DNA of 64,000 bases from Chitinophagaceae bacterium UBA4407 (GTDB lineage Bacteria; Bacteroidota; Bacteroidia; Chitinophagales; Chitinophagaceae): NCBI GenBank assembly GCA_002390845.1, contig DGQT01000097.1, forward strand, positions 1 to 64,000, given 5' to 3'. Below, piece by piece: positions 8,354-18,485 of the stretch (position 1 is its first letter; each line of letters starts with the position of its first letter). Made by a program: the position numbers and the translations under genes. A model generated the notes under the pieces. It was given only the letters and a program-made list of their open reading frames with translations, did no database searches and was not told the DNA's origin.

Positions 8354-11300
8354 ATGAATCGTTTTTTACGCGCTGTGAAAAGGAATGCTATTGCGGTTTT
8401 TATGATGGTGTTTGTGCTAGGGGTTAGCCAGATTGGATGGGGGCAGCTTAGTAACTTAACAGAGACTTTTGAAGATGGAAATATAACAGCTAATCCTGTC
8501 TGGTCAGGGGGTACATCGCTTTACACTGTAAATTCTACAAGTGCATTAGCAGGTACTAATGATTTAAGAGGCAACACGGCTGGTGCCATTGGAACTATTT
8601 ATACAAGTATTGGAACTTCTGCAAACCTTTCTTCATCTGGTACTTTAACCTGGAGTTTTCTTTTTCAAGATTCGCAAGGTAATCCCGGTGGAACACCTGC
8701 TGGCAGTACGAATGGTGCACGAGTTTATCTTGCCATCAATGGAACAGACCCATTGGCTTCAGGAACTACAGGATATGCATTGCGATACGGTAATAGCAGT
8801 ACTCCAGATCCCTTTGTACTAGTTAGAACTATAGGAACCGGCTCAGCAGCAACTGAAACAGTTATTGTTTCTTCTGGCATAGACCCTAGTACAAGTATTT
8901 ATTCAATAAAAGTTACAAGAACTGCAACTGGCGATTGGAGTATATTTATGGATGCAGGAACTGGCGGGGCAACCACACAACGCGGGGCTACTACCAATGA
9001 TGTCACCTATTTTAATTCGGGTTCGGCAAACTTGAATTTTATGTTGAATACCTCAAATTCAACTGGAACGGGCAATCCACAAAGATTTCGGTTTGATAAC
9101 ATTTCATTTAGTACTGGTGCAGTTGCTATAACTTCTAACGCCGTAACAGGCAACTGGTCTTCGACTGGCAGCTGGGTTGGGGGCGTTGTTCCCACATCTG
9201 CTGATAATGTTGTAATTGTTTCCGGTGCCGTAATTACAATGGATGTTACAACAGGTGGCATTAATACCAGAAATTCCGGTACCACTACAACCGTAAACTC
9301 CGGGGGTACATTCGCTACTTCGGTTCAGTATATCAATAACGGCACAACTACTATCAATGGTGCTTTTCAATTAAATGCGGGTGGCTTTACCAACAGTGGC
9401 AATAATTTTGTTTACGGTGCTTCTGGTACACTGATATTTAACAACACTGGTTCCTCCTATGGCGTTAACAACACAGATCAATACTGGCCTACCAGCAATG
9501 GGCCGGTCAACGTTTCTGTATTGCCGGGGGGTATGACATTGAATTCTGGAGCAAACCGCACTGTAACAGGAACTTTTCAAACAGCAGCAGCAGTTACGCT
9601 AACCAGCGCTACGCTTACCTTAAACGGAACGGTAAAAATTAATACGGGTGGGAGTTTTGCAAATTCACCCACTTATGGCAGCGCATCAACCTTGGTCTAC
9701 AATACCGGCGCTCCATTTGGCAGAAGTAATGAATGGACCACCGCAACCAGTGGTGCAGGTTATCCTGCCAATGTGCAAATTTCTAATCCCGGTACAGTTA
9801 CCACTTTAAATATGGGCAGCACTTCTGCACAATGCTCCGGCAGCATTACTGTTGATGCCTCTACAATTTTAAATACAACTTCCGGTGGTTTAACCGTGTT
9901 GGGCAGTGTTACTACAAATGGCACCACCAATACAGGCGGTGCTGTAAACGTTACCGGAACGGTTACTACTAATGGAACAATTACCCTCGGTGGGGATGTT
10001 ACCTTATCCGGTACATCGGCAAGCGACTGGGTGGTAGGGGCTTCGGCTACCCAAACCAATAACAACAAAGCTGTTTTCTTTACAGGGGCATCAGGCACAC
10101 AAAACATCACTAAAACAGGTGGCGGTGTGGTTTTCTTCGATTACCTGGTAATTAATAAAGCGGCTGGTACGGTAGCCATCAGCACTTCTCCCGCAACCGA
10201 CGTTACGATCAATACCACCGCAGGTGATGTATTGCAACTATTAAATGCAGGAGCATTAGACTTGAATGGCCGCACACTTACCCTGAACAACGGTGGTGGA
10301 AGTATTGCCGCCAATGCTGCAAACCGTTCCATCACATCAGGAGCAACCGGTGCCACTTTAGCTATCACAGGCGCTAAATCTTTCAGTGGGGCAGGTACTT
10401 TGGTTATTAATACCAATGTTACTACGGTATTGTCTGCAGGCTTTGACTTTGGTGTAAGCAAAGTAACAGTGAATGGCACCCTGCAGTTAAATTCAGGAGG
10501 TTTTGCCAGCAATGGTTCAGCTCCTACTTACGCCAGCGGTTCTACGTTACTGTTCAATACTGGTGGCAATTACGATATGCATAACGGCAGTGCAGATGTT
10601 GCCGGATGGTTTAGAAATGTAGCCAGCACCGGTAGTGCACAGGCTGGCGTTCCATGGAATGTAACCATCAGCAACAATACCAGCGTAAGGTATAACACCG
10701 CAAATACCGATAATTTTCCAAGGTATATCAATGGTAACCTCATTATCAATTCAGGTTCAACATTCACTTTAGGTGGCCTGAGTGGAACTGCAGGTGACTT
10801 CTTTTTAAGGGGGAACTGGACAAATTCAGGAACGTTTAACCCCAATGTAAGACTGGTAACTTTTAATGGTACCTCAGCGCAAACCCTTACAGGCTCTACC
10901 ACTTTTGATTATTTAACCTTGAGCAACAGTACCGGTTTAACGTTGCAAACTTCAAGTCCTGTAACAGTGAATCAAACGTTATCACTTACTTCAGGTAAAA
11001 TTACCCTTGGCGCAAACAATCTGACTATTGCAGCTACGGGTTCTATTTCTTCCAGTTCAACAAACTATATTGTTACGAACAGCTCGGGTTTATTGGTTAG
11101 AAATGGAGTGGGTAATAGCGCGACACTGTTTCCTATCGGTCTCAATACAACCAATTATACACCAGTTACAATGACCAATACTTCCGGCACTTCGAATCTG
11201 TCGGTTAATGTTTCTGCTACCATAACCAATGCGGTAACTACACCATCAAAGATTGTAACCCTGCAATGGAGTGTAACATCCAGCGCAGCCACCACTGCCA

Positions 11301-14300
11301 CCATTACCCCCGTATGGGTGGCGGCAAACCAAGGAGGCTCATTTACAAATACCGGAGCCGGTGAATTGGGAAATTATACAACGGCTTATACCACCTATCC
11401 TGTTACACTAAGTACTACTACCACAACCGCAACAGGCGTTGCAATGCAGAGCGGGTCTAATTTAATCGTTGTAGGAAATACTGGTGCGGTTTATACGCCA
11501 CCACCGGCAAATGATGACTGTTCAGGCGCAATAAATCTTACTTTAAATGCCGCTGCTGTAAGTGGAAGCTTTGCCAGCAGTACCCCTATGACTGGAGCCA
11601 CTAAAAATGACGTTTTTTACATGTTCACGCCTTCCACATCGGGTAATTATACAGTTACAGTAAATAATTTCAGCGTCTCCGGTGACAAAGATTTATATGT
11701 GTATAACACATGCCCTGTTACTTACACCACATCTGGAACTACTGCTTCAGGTACTACTACTTCAACTACAACTGAATCTGCGACAGGATTCTTTCTATCG
11801 GGTACTTCTTACAAAATACTTGTGCAGGATTTTGCAGGGGGTGGTGGAACTTTTGATATAACAGTGACCAATGCTGTTGCTGTCACTTATACCTGGACAG
11901 GAACCACAAATTCTACTTGGCTTACCACAACAAACTGGGATCTTGGTAGCTATCCGCAAGTGTCAAATCACGTAGCGTTTTTCAACATTAACACTCAGCC
12001 TTCTGTTGGTATTAATATGAATACGCTAACAGGTGCTTTAGCGCTGGGTGCAATTAATTATGGAACATCAGCTACCACCGCCAGAACAATCAGTAATAGT
12101 TCTTCAACTGTTTCAGGTGTTTTAACGTTATATGGTGTTACTTTAAATAGTATATCAAACACTATTTTGTGGAACCAGTCAGGCACCACACATACTATCA
12201 CCAATGGGTCTTCAGCACTCGGTATAGCTCTAGGTAATCCTACTGAAAATATTATTTCTATTACTGGAACAGGAGGTATTACCATTGCAAATGCGATTAG
12301 TGGTTCAAATCCTTTAACAAAAGCTGGTTCAGGTGCAGGGATATTGCAACTGACAGGCACCAATACTTATACAGGTCTTACAACAGTTTCAGCAGGAACG
12401 TTACAGTTAAATAAATCCGGAGGTGGTACGATACCATCAGCTAATAGTATTACAATTAACGGAGGTACATTAAAAGTTAGCACCAATCAAACGATTAGTG
12501 GCTTAACTTTATCATCAGGAACACTAACTGTGGATGCCGGTGCAACTTTAACGATTACCGGTACATATAATGCGACAGGAGGAACTATCAATAATTTAGG
12601 AACAATTAAATACACTGGTGCAGCGGTTACTTTCCCCGGCAGCAGTGTAACGGTTAATAATGGTACCGCCAACACTTTAACTAATTTAGAAATTGCTTCC
12701 TCGGGAACTGTAACACTTGGCTCCGCATTAATTGTAAGTGGTACGTTAACATTAACGAGCAGCAGTTTTGCTATTGGAGCAAATACCTTAACCTTGAATG
12801 GTGGTGTAACCTTTACATCTGGTAGCTTAAACGGTACCAGCAGTTCCATACTGAGTTTGGGAGGTAGTTCTGCACAATCACTGGCATTTGCAACAGGTGC
12901 ATCGCTGGCTTCGCTAAACGTTGCCAAAACAGGCGGTACCTCTACCTTAACCAGTGTGGGTGATACACTGCGTATTTATACGGGTATTGATTTCACCGGC
13001 AATAGCAGTGGTGTACTTGCATTAAACGGACAGGAAATAAAGCTAAAATCCAGTGCTTCGGGTACTGCTTATATCGGGCAAAGCTCCACAACCAGTTTAA
13101 CAGGTGCTACGGCTATAACCGCTGAGCGTTATATACCTGCAAACAGTAACAGGGCATGGCGGTTACTGGCTGTACCAACAACAGGATCGCAAACCATTAA
13201 CTCGGCATGGCAGAACGGCCAGGCTTCGGGTGTAGCGGGTACAGCCGGTTTGGGCAGTTGGATCACCAGCAATGTAGCAGGTGCAACAAGCGTCGGTTAT
13301 GATGCACAAACACCCGGCAATTCATTGCTTACTTATAACCAAACAAGCAATTTATGGGTTGGGGTAACATCGAATACCACCACTACACAACTGGCACCTT
13401 CGGGTACAGATGGCTATATGCTTTATATCCGTGGCGACAGAACAGCAACCAATAGCAATCCTACAATTACGCCTACTACTTTATTCAGCAGGGGCGGTAT
13501 TAAACAAAACAACCAGTCAGCAATTACAGTTCCGGCAGAAACAAATATTGCTACGGGCAACTATGTAATGATCGGCAACCCGTTTGCTTCAACCATCAAT
13601 TTGCCCAGTTTAACATTGGGTGGCTTTGCAAACCAGTCTTTACTTAACTTCTTTGTTTGGGATCCTCAGATGGGTACCATAGGCGGTTTTGTAACATTGC
13701 AAAAAAGTGGTGCCAATTATGTGGCACAAACAGTTGGTGGTGTTACATTTCCACAGAATTCAATTGTAAACACGATTCAATCAGGCCAGGCATTTTTTAT
13801 ACAATCACAAACTGCTTCGGGTACTGTTGCCGTGCCGGAAGCGGCTAAAGTAACTACCAGCAGCCTGGTGTTCAGGCCCGGTATTGCAGCGGCAGCAGCA
13901 AAGCGTTATTTAATTACGGCACTTTATGCAGGCCAGGACAATACGGCCCGTATTATGGATGGAACTACGCAATATTTTGATCCATCTTTCTCTAACCTTG
14001 TAGATGATGCGGATGCCCGTAAGCTGGGTAATTTTACAGAGAACCTGGGCATCAGTAATGGCGTGGCTACACTTTCTGTAGAAAAAAGAGGCGCTATTGC
14101 ACCTGCCGATACGATCTTCTTCAGTATCAGCAATATGAAAATACAGGGTTACCAGTTACGGTTTATTGCGGCCAAATTAACACAGCCGGGCGTAAGGGCT
14201 TTTCTTGAAGACAGTTATTTACACAGCAGCACACCGGTTGCACTGAACGATACCACCACTGTTAACTTTACCGTAGATGCCAATGCGGGTTCTTATGCCA

Positions 14301-14659
14301 GCAACCGTTTCAGGCTGGTATTTAAAACACGCCCAGTTGCCATTGCAAACAATAACACCGGCACCGATGGCCTGTCTGCCGTAAGCAACGGTACGGCAAA
14401 AAGCATTAGTGTATATCCAAACCCGGTAACGGGCGGCATTGTAAATATTTCGTTTAAAAATGAACCGGCAGGTAATTACCAGGTGATGCTTTACACAATG
14501 AAAGGACAGCCTTTGTTTACCAAAACAATGAGCCATGCAGGTGGCAACGCGGCACAATCATTGCTTATTGGCAAAGGCATTGCCAACGGCAGTTACAAAC
14601 TGGCGGTAATTCATCCTGATAACACCTGGACAGAACAAACGATTATTGTGACAAAATAA
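8354..14659 (+). CDS. Giant T9SS-secreted adhesin-like beta-repeat protein
   Basis: The 2101-residue product has an N-terminal signal peptide (about residues 1-31, ending SQIGWGQ). The body is very rich in Gly, Ser, Thr and Asn. In order it shows a lectin-like N-terminal region (~32-255), a WSSTGSWVGGVVP segment of the G8/beta-helix kind (~265) and long beta-solenoid stretches. A PPC-like domain opens with NDDCSGAINLT (~1050). An autotransporter-type strand repeat follows around residues 1300-1400 (LTGTNTYTGLTTVSAGTLQL). The C-terminal ~85 residues begin SVYPNPVTGG, contain GQPLFTKT and end in TIIVTK, the type A sorting domain for T9SS. It should be cell-surface attached or released, acting in adhesion or gliding. 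The exact ligand is unknown. No partner T9SS machinery is in the window. Confidence 0.9.
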   Translation: MNRFLRAVKRNAIAVFMMVFVLGVSQIGWGQLSNLTETFEDGNITANPVWSGGTSLYTVNSTSALAGTNDLRGNTAGAIGTIYTSIGTSANLSSSGTLTWSFLFQDSQGNPGGTPAGSTNGARVYLAINGTDPLASGTTGYALRYGNSSTPDPFVLVRTIGTGSAATETVIVSSGIDPSTSIYSIKVTRTATGDWSIFMDAGTGGATTQRGATTNDVTYFNSGSANLNFMLNTSNSTGTGNPQRFRFDNISFSTGAVAITSNAVTGNWSSTGSWVGGVVPTSADNVVIVSGAVITMDVTTGGINTRNSGTTTTVNSGGTFATSVQYINNGTTTINGAFQLNAGGFTNSGNNFVYGASGTLIFNNTGSSYGVNNTDQYWPTSNGPVNVSVLPGGMTLNSGANRTVTGTFQTAAAVTLTSATLTLNGTVKINTGGSFANSPTYGSASTLVYNTGAPFGRSNEWTTATSGAGYPANVQISNPGTVTTLNMGSTSAQCSGSITVDASTILNTTSGGLTVLGSVTTNGTTNTGGAVNVTGTVTTNGTITLGGDVTLSGTSASDWVVGASATQTNNNKAVFFTGASGTQNITKTGGGVVFFDYLVINKAAGTVAISTSPATDVTINTTAGDVLQLLNAGALDLNGRTLTLNNGGGSIAANAANRSITSGATGATLAITGAKSFSGAGTLVINTNVTTVLSAGFDFGVSKVTVNGTLQLNSGGFASNGSAPTYASGSTLLFNTGGNYDMHNGSADVAGWFRNVASTGSAQAGVPWNVTISNNTSVRYNTANTDNFPRYINGNLIINSGSTFTLGGLSGTAGDFFLRGNWTNSGTFNPNVRLVTFNGTSAQTLTGSTTFDYLTLSNSTGLTLQTSSPVTVNQTLSLTSGKITLGANNLTIAATGSISSSSTNYIVTNSSGLLVRNGVGNSATLFPIGLNTTNYTPVTMTNTSGTSNLSVNVSATITNAVTTPSKIVTLQWSVTSSAATTATITPVWVAANQGGSFTNTGAGELGNYTTAYTTYPVTLSTTTTTATGVAMQSGSNLIVVGNTGAVYTPPPANDDCSGAINLTLNAAAVSGSFASSTPMTGATKNDVFYMFTPSTSGNYTVTVNNFSVSGDKDLYVYNTCPVTYTTSGTTASGTTTSTTTESATGFFLSGTSYKILVQDFAGGGGTFDITVTNAVAVTYTWTGTTNSTWLTTTNWDLGSYPQVSNHVAFFNINTQPSVGINMNTLTGALALGAINYGTSATTARTISNSSSTVSGVLTLYGVTLNSISNTILWNQSGTTHTITNGSSALGIALGNPTENIISITGTGGITIANAISGSNPLTKAGSGAGILQLTGTNTYTGLTTVSAGTLQLNKSGGGTIPSANSITINGGTLKVSTNQTISGLTLSSGTLTVDAGATLTITGTYNATGGTINNLGTIKYTGAAVTFPGSSVTVNNGTANTLTNLEIASSGTVTLGSALIVSGTLTLTSSSFAIGANTLTLNGGVTFTSGSLNGTSSSILSLGGSSAQSLAFATGASLASLNVAKTGGTSTLTSVGDTLRIYTGIDFTGNSSGVLALNGQEIKLKSSASGTAYIGQSSTTSLTGATAITAERYIPANSNRAWRLLAVPTTGSQTINSAWQNGQASGVAGTAGLGSWITSNVAGATSVGYDAQTPGNSLLTYNQTSNLWVGVTSNTTTTQLAPSGTDGYMLYIRGDRTATNSNPTITPTTLFSRGGIKQNNQSAITVPAETNIATGNYVMIGNPFASTINLPSLTLGGFANQSLLNFFVWDPQMGTIGGFVTLQKSGANYVAQTVGGVTFPQNSIVNTIQSGQAFFIQSQTASGTVAVPEAAKVTTSSLVFRPGIAAAAAKRYLITALYAGQDNTARIMDGTTQYFDPSFSNLVDDADARKLGNFTENLGISNGVATLSVEKRGAIAPADTIFFSISNMKIQGYQLRFIAAKLTQPGVRAFLEDSYLHSSTPVALNDTTTVNFTVDANAGSYASNRFRLVFKTRPVAIANNNTGTDGLSAVSNGTAKSISVYPNPVTGGIVNISFKNEPAGNYQVMLYTMKGQPLFTKTMSHAGGNAAQSLLIGKGIANGSYKLAVIHPDNTWTEQTIIVTK

Positions 14660-14663
14660 GCGG

Positions 14664-14749
14664 GGTTGCCCAATGTTTAAATATATTCTGCAGTACAAGT
14701 GAGTGACACAACCGGGATGATAGTAGTATTGCAGTTAAGTAAAAAAAAG
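14664..14749 (+). repeat. GCGACGC element, copy 7 (GTGACAC subtype)
   Basis: Left arm GGTTGCCCAATGTTTAAATA, box 1 GTGAGTGACACAAC at 14699-14712, spacer with GATAGTAGTATTGC, then a weak box 2 and a long A-run. It starts 5 bp after the adhesin stop. Confidence 0.85.
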
Positions 14750-14777
14750 TGCGGGTGGGTATAACAGGCACGATCTG

Positions 14778-14785
14778 TAAATTTG
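14778..14785 (+). promoter_or_regulatory. Possible Bacteroidota -7 box TAAATTTG
   Basis: TAAATTTG matches the TAnnTTTG -7 consensus and lies ~20 bp before the ATG at 14807. The upstream TTTG box is not convincing, so this is tentative. Confidence 0.35.
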
Positions 14786-14806
14786 CATCAGTATAAAAGT
14801 ATAACA

Positions 14807-15031
14807 ATGAACAGCAAGAGAAACACACAGTTAATAGCGGCAGCACTGGTTTTAATCGTATCACTGATACCCTGGATGGCTTTTGCCCAGATTGGTGGCG
14901 GCGGTGGTCTTGGCGACCCTGATGTTCCGATTGATGGCGGGCTGAGTATTCTGGTGGCTGCAGGTGTGGCTTACGGGGCTAAGAAAGTACATGAGGCCAG
15001 GAAAAAAAAGCAGGAAGCCAATGTTGAATAA
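14807..15031 (+). CDS. Small protein with PID-type C-terminal sorting signal
   Basis: I start at the ATG at 14807 (74 residues). An in-frame codon 24 bp upstream would spoil the signal peptide MNSKRNTQLIAAALVLIVSL. After cleavage near AFAQ the mature part is only about 45 residues: a glycine run, then DPDVPIDGG, a short hydrophobic stretch (LSILVAAGVAYGA) and a basic tail (KKVHEARKKK). Motif, hydrophobic segment and basic tail make a tripartite sorting signal. It resembles the short 'PID-CTERM' proteins named in Bacteroidota (from memory) and is analogous to PEP-CTERM. The exosortase at ~41 kb is a plausible processing enzyme. Its role is unknown. Confidence 0.75.
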   Translation: MNSKRNTQLIAAALVLIVSLIPWMAFAQIGGGGGLGDPDVPIDGGLSILVAAGVAYGAKKVHEARKKKQEANVE

Positions 15032-15074
15032 CGTTTTTTCTATGAGCTAAAAATGAAAGACCAATAGCTTAGCG

Positions 15075-15118
15075 CAGCCTCCGGGATTTATGATAAACCT
15101 TGGGGGCTGTTTTATTTT
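15075..15118 (+). terminator. Rho-independent terminator after the PID protein
   Basis: CAGCCTCC (15075-15082) pairs with GGGGGCTG (15102-15109, one G-T wobble), followed by TTTTATTTT. Confidence 0.6.
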
Positions 15119-15164
15119 CGTTATGCTGTGCTACGCCAATTACTTTTTGTCTTAGGAAACAAAT

Positions 15165-15235
15165 TATGCTCTTTACTTTTTTGCTTGTCCAAAAAAAGTA
15201 ACAAAAAAAGACCCCCATAAATGATATACAGCCCA
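15165..15235 (-). repeat. TTACTTTTTTG hairpin repeat, copy A
   Basis: TACTTTTTTG and CAAAAAAAGTA flank a short loop (15174-15200). Read on minus, the copy starts GGGCTGTATATC and continues to GTTACTTTTTTTGG. This matches copy B at 39920-40012 in the opposite orientation. No gene is seen in 15119-15352 beyond this repeat. Confidence 0.6.
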
Positions 15236-15353
15236 TTTGCGGGAGCGCAATGATTAAGCTTTTGTAGTACTGTAAACTCTACGGTATATCCCTGAAAATA
15301 AGCGGAGTGGCTGCCAGAATTGATGCTTTATTCCGGTACAGCTTTGCATAATA

Positions 15354-15392
15354 AAAAAACCTTTTACAAAACTGGTTTGTAAAAGGCTTTTT
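15354..15392. terminator. Bidirectional hairpin terminator
   Basis: CCTTTTACAAA (15360-15370) and TTTGTAAAAGG (15376-15386) form an 11-bp perfect stem. An A-run is on the left and TTTTT on the right. It terminates the dehydrogenase gene on minus. Confidence 0.75.
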
Positions 15393-15415
15393 GAAGTAAC
15401 CAACAGCAATAGGTT

Positions 15416-16705
15416 TCAGAGCCTTGCATCAACGGTATTCCTGTCTAAAAATGCTTTTGTATCAAAAACTACTGCGTCTTTGTTTTTTATGGTTTCAAAA
15501 TCAATGTCAAGGAATTCTGTGTGCGAAACGGCGAGAATTACCACATCGTACACTCCGGTTGCGGGCAGGTTGTGTATCATGCTCAGGCTGTACTCATGCT
15601 GTACCTGTTTCCAGTCGGCATGGGGGTCGTACACATCTACATTTAACCCGAACTGGCAAAGCTCTTTGTAAATATCGATCACTTTGGAATTGCGGATGTC
15701 GGGGCAGTTTTCTTTAAAGGTCATACCCAGTATCAGCGCTCTTGAACCATCGATCTTGTGGCCTTTTTTGATCATGAGTTTGATCACCTTATTGGCTACA
15801 AACATGCCCATATTATCGTTTACCCTGCGGCCAGATAAAATAACCTGCGGATGGTAACCGAGCGATTCGGCCTTATGTGCCAGGTAATAAGGATCAACGC
15901 CAATACAATGGCCGCCTACCAGCCCCGGCCTGTATTTTAAAAAGTTCCACTTGGTGCCTGCGGCATCTATTACATCGTTGGTATCAATACCAATACGGTC
16001 GCAAATAAGGGCCAGTTCATTTACAAAAGAAATGTTCAGGTCGCGCTGTGCATTTTCAATGGCTTTAGAAGCTTCAGCCACTTTTAAATTGGGTGCTTTA
16101 TGTGTACCTGCGGTAATAATGCTGGCATAAAGGTCGTTCACGGTTTCGGCAATTTCGGGTGTGGAGCCAGAAGTAACTTTTTTAATATTGGTAAGGGTAT
16201 TTACTTTATCGCCGGGGTTAATGCGTTCGGGTGAATAGCCCACAAAGAAACCGGTATTGAATTTTAAACCAGAGACTTTTTCCAGTACCGGAACACAATC
16301 ATCTTCGGTACAGCCGGGGTAAACCGTAGATTCATAAATTACAAGATCACCCTTTTTAAGAACAGAACCAATCATTTGCGATGCCATAAGCAAAGGCTGC
16401 AGATCGGGAGATTTAAACTGGTTAATGGGTGTTGGTACGGTAACAATAAAAACATTGTAATCTTTAAGGGCGCTTACACTGTCAGAAAACCTTAATCCTT
16501 TACCGTTGCTGTGTTCGGAGTTAATCACCGCCATCAGGTCTTCCAGGTTGGCTTCTTTGGTGCGGTCTTTACCTTCGCTGAGTTCCTGTACCCTGCCGGC
16601 ATCTATATCAAAGCCGAGTACATTGTATTTTTTGCCAAATTCTATGGCCAGCGGCAGGCCAACATAACCCAATCCGATAATAGCAATTTTTTTGTCTGAA
16701 AGCAT
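15416..16705 (-). CDS. UDP-N-acetylhexosamine dehydrogenase (TviB/WbpA-type)
   Basis: This 429-residue nucleotide-sugar dehydrogenase has an N-terminal Rossmann motif GLGYVGLPLA (about 12-21). The central catalytic block is KYRPGLVGGHCIGVDPYYL with the active-site cysteine, and a C-terminal UDP-binding domain follows (ALILGMTFKENCPDIRNS). The sequence and length fit the TviB/WbpO/WbpA branch, which oxidises UDP-GlcNAc or UDP-GalNAc to the uronic acid with NAD+. It lies at the edge of the polysaccharide locus, divergent from wza/wzc. It probably supplies an acidic N-acetylamino sugar. GlcNAc or GalNAc specificity cannot be told. Confidence 0.9.
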   Translation of the reverse strand: MLSDKKIAIIGLGYVGLPLAIEFGKKYNVLGFDIDAGRVQELSEGKDRTKEANLEDLMAVINSEHSNGKGLRFSDSVSALKDYNVFIVTVPTPINQFKSPDLQPLLMASQMIGSVLKKGDLVIYESTVYPGCTEDDCVPVLEKVSGLKFNTGFFVGYSPERINPGDKVNTLTNIKKVTSGSTPEIAETVNDLYASIITAGTHKAPNLKVAEASKAIENAQRDLNISFVNELALICDRIGIDTNDVIDAAGTKWNFLKYRPGLVGGHCIGVDPYYLAHKAESLGYHPQVILSGRRVNDNMGMFVANKVIKLMIKKGHKIDGSRALILGMTFKENCPDIRNSKVIDIYKELCQFGLNVDVYDPHADWKQVQHEYSLSMIHNLPATGVYDVVILAVSHTEFLDIDFETIKNKDAVVFDTKAFLDRNTVDARL

Positions 16706-17019
16706 GGTGTAGTTTTTAGTTTTTCCGGCTTTTAAACAGCAGGTTTTATTGATGAATAGGTATTAAAAATTAATTGCTCATTCACAGATTTGCTTCATAA
16801 AATTATGGGAATTCCATATTAACTGTAACTGTGCCGTGCATGATAAATATTACGGCATCCTGATTTTGTGTAATCAGTTCCTGGTTTCCCAAGCCGGATA
16901 CCGAATGCTTACAAAGATATAGGTGAATTGCATTTATAAAAAAACAAAAAGGGTTTTTAATTAGCCGGGCTTCTTAAATCTTTTTAAAGATGATTACACC
17001 GGAGTTACAGGAATGAAGG

Positions 17020-17100
17020 GAAGCATTTTTATGAAACCGGGAGCATAACGCTTATGATGCTTTACTTGCCACGCTCGGTTCATCGTTCCTCTTCCATGGC
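17020..17100 (-). repeat. Divergent element, third subtype (GAGCGTGGCAAG)
   Basis: On minus, GAGCGTGGCAAG replaces GTGTGCGACGCAAG (plus TTGCCACGCTC at 17066-17076). Spacer-like AAAGCATCATAAGCG and a box 2-like CCGGTTTCATAAAAAT follow. The same subtype recurs at 47131-47220. Confidence 0.55.
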
Positions 17101-17182
17101 AACATTTAAGCGAAGGGTGGCGGCCTTTGCAGGTTATATTTTACAGCCGTAATTATAACGAGGAGGCGCAACGAGGAGATGT

Positions 17183-17239
17183 CCCGTTCTTAATGTAACA
17201 GATTTCTCTTCCGATATGCATCGGAAGAGAAATGACGGG
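17183..17239. repeat. Perfect 13-bp inverted repeat inside a larger hairpin
   Basis: TTTCTCTTCCGAT (17203-17215), loop ATGC, ATCGGAAGAGAAA (17220-17232). The outer arms are CCCGT (17184-17188) and ACGGG. It resembles dispersed 'AGATTTCTC...GAAATGAC' repeats of many bacteria. Confidence 0.6.
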
Positions 17240-17318
17240 CAGCTTGTGAACCATGATGCTATGCATTGCTGCCGTATTAGTGCTACAGTGTGTACACATC
17301 CTTTTGTGTAAAATAATA

Positions 17319-17389
17319 GAACACGGATGATACTGCTTCGCAGTATGTAAAAATCCGTTTTATCCGTACCATCTGTGTCATCCGTGTTC
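17319..17389. repeat. Inverted repeat GAACACGGATGA...TCATCCGTGTTC
   Basis: 12-bp arms at 17319-17330 and 17378-17389 enclose a small hairpin TACTG-CTTCG-CAGTA (17331-17345). No gene is seen in 16706-17654; the stretch holds only repeats and a promoter candidate. Confidence 0.6.
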
Positions 17390-17412
17390 CATTTATACTT
17401 GTGTACATACGG

Positions 17413-17471
17413 TAAGTATAAGTGTGCGACGCAACAGCAGTTGCATGAAGCGGTAAAGCCGGGTAAAAAAT
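17413..17471 (+). repeat. GCGACGC element, copy 9
   Basis: Box 1 GTGTGCGACGCAAC is at 17422-17435, followed by AGCAGTTGCATGAAGCGG and box 2 AAGCCGGGTAAAAAA. Confidence 0.8.
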
Positions 17472-17579
17472 TTGTACTGGTTTTTCTGTACTGTTTACCG
17501 GAGGCTTACTGTGATTGACATTTACACTTATCTGCAATTTAATAAATGCGGTAATTTGTAAGCGCTTTTTAAAATGGCC

Positions 17580-17613
17580 TTTGGGATTGGTTAGGTTTAT
17601 AATTCTATATTTG
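17580..17613 (+). promoter_or_regulatory. Candidate Bacteroidota promoter of the wza-wzc unit
   Basis: TTTG at 17580-17583 and TATATTTG at 17606-17613 are 22 bp apart, near the TTTG-N19-21-TAnnTTTG consensus. The next start codon is at 17655. Confidence 0.42.
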
Positions 17614-17654
17614 CGGTTTTAGGTTGGCTGATAACTGGATAAATTTTTTTAACT

Positions 17655-18473
17655 ATGAAATGCTTTACCGGTGTTGTTGCAGGATGTATTTGTGTAATGA
17701 TCATGTTTTCTTCATGCTACAGCCTGAAGAACATTACTTATTTCCAGGACCTGACAGATACTTCTAAAATATACTCGCAGGCTATCAAAGAAACCTACGA
17801 AGCACATATTCAGCCGGATGATGTAATTGAAATTATTGTAAACAGTATTAACCCTCAGGCTACGGCCATTTTTAATTTGGGTAATAATACGCCTGTAACT
17901 GCGGGGTCAGTTGCTTCGAATAGCGCACTTGTTACAACCGATCTGCGTAATAACACGCTCAGCGGTTACCTGGTAAATAAAGACGGTATTATTGATTTTC
18001 CGGTTTTAGGCAAGCTAATGGTAAAAGGTTTAAGCATCAGCCAGTTAAAAGATACATTGGCGCGCAGGCTGGACACCTTTCTTAAAACCCCCATTGTAAA
18101 TGCCAGGTTATTAAATTATAAAATAACCGTACTGGGCGAAGTTGCGCGTCCGGCAAGTTATACTTTGCAAAGCGAACGGGTTTCGGTTATTGATGCGATT
18201 GGTATGGCCGGCGACCTTACCATTAACGGAAGGCGTGAAAATGTGTTACTGGTAAGGGAGGAGAACGGGCAGCGGAACTTTGTACGGCTTAACCTGAATT
18301 CTTCAAAAATATTCGAGTCGCCCTATTATTATTTAAAACAGAATGATGTTGTGTATATTGAACCCAATGACGCTAAAATTGCTGCATCTGATCAAAGAAA
18401 CACAAGGAACATTACTATTGGCCTGTCGGTGGCTACTTTAATTGTTTTGATCTTTTCACAGTTAAGAAGATAA
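17655..18473 (+). CDS. Wza-like polysaccharide export lipoprotein
   Basis: The 272-residue protein has an SpII signal ending MIMFSSC (lipidated Cys21). A polysaccharide export (Poly_export) domain follows, with QPDDVIEIIV and the typical YLVNKDGIIDFPVLGKL segment. An SLBB-type domain follows (ITVLGEVARPASYTLQSERVSVIDAIGMAGDL). A single membrane segment ends the protein (~250-268). It should form the outer-membrane or periplasm-spanning export channel of the exopolysaccharide machine. It lies 12 bp upstream of the Wzc-like gene, forming the export pair of this locus. The C-terminal membrane segment is usual in Bacteroidota versions. Confidence 0.92.
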   Translation: MKCFTGVVAGCICVMIMFSSCYSLKNITYFQDLTDTSKIYSQAIKETYEAHIQPDDVIEIIVNSINPQATAIFNLGNNTPVTAGSVASNSALVTTDLRNNTLSGYLVNKDGIIDFPVLGKLMVKGLSISQLKDTLARRLDTFLKTPIVNARLLNYKITVLGEVARPASYTLQSERVSVIDAIGMAGDLTINGRRENVLLVREENGQRNFVRLNLNSSKIFESPYYYLKQNDVVYIEPNDAKIAASDQRNTRNITIGLSVATLIVLIFSQLRR

Positions 18474-18485
18474 CTCTTTTTATAT

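Noticed and set aside
9007..12927. Long antisense frames within the adhesin gene
   Set aside because: They mirror the Thr/Gly/Ser-rich coding strand (biased codons leave the opposite strand open) and resemble no protein.
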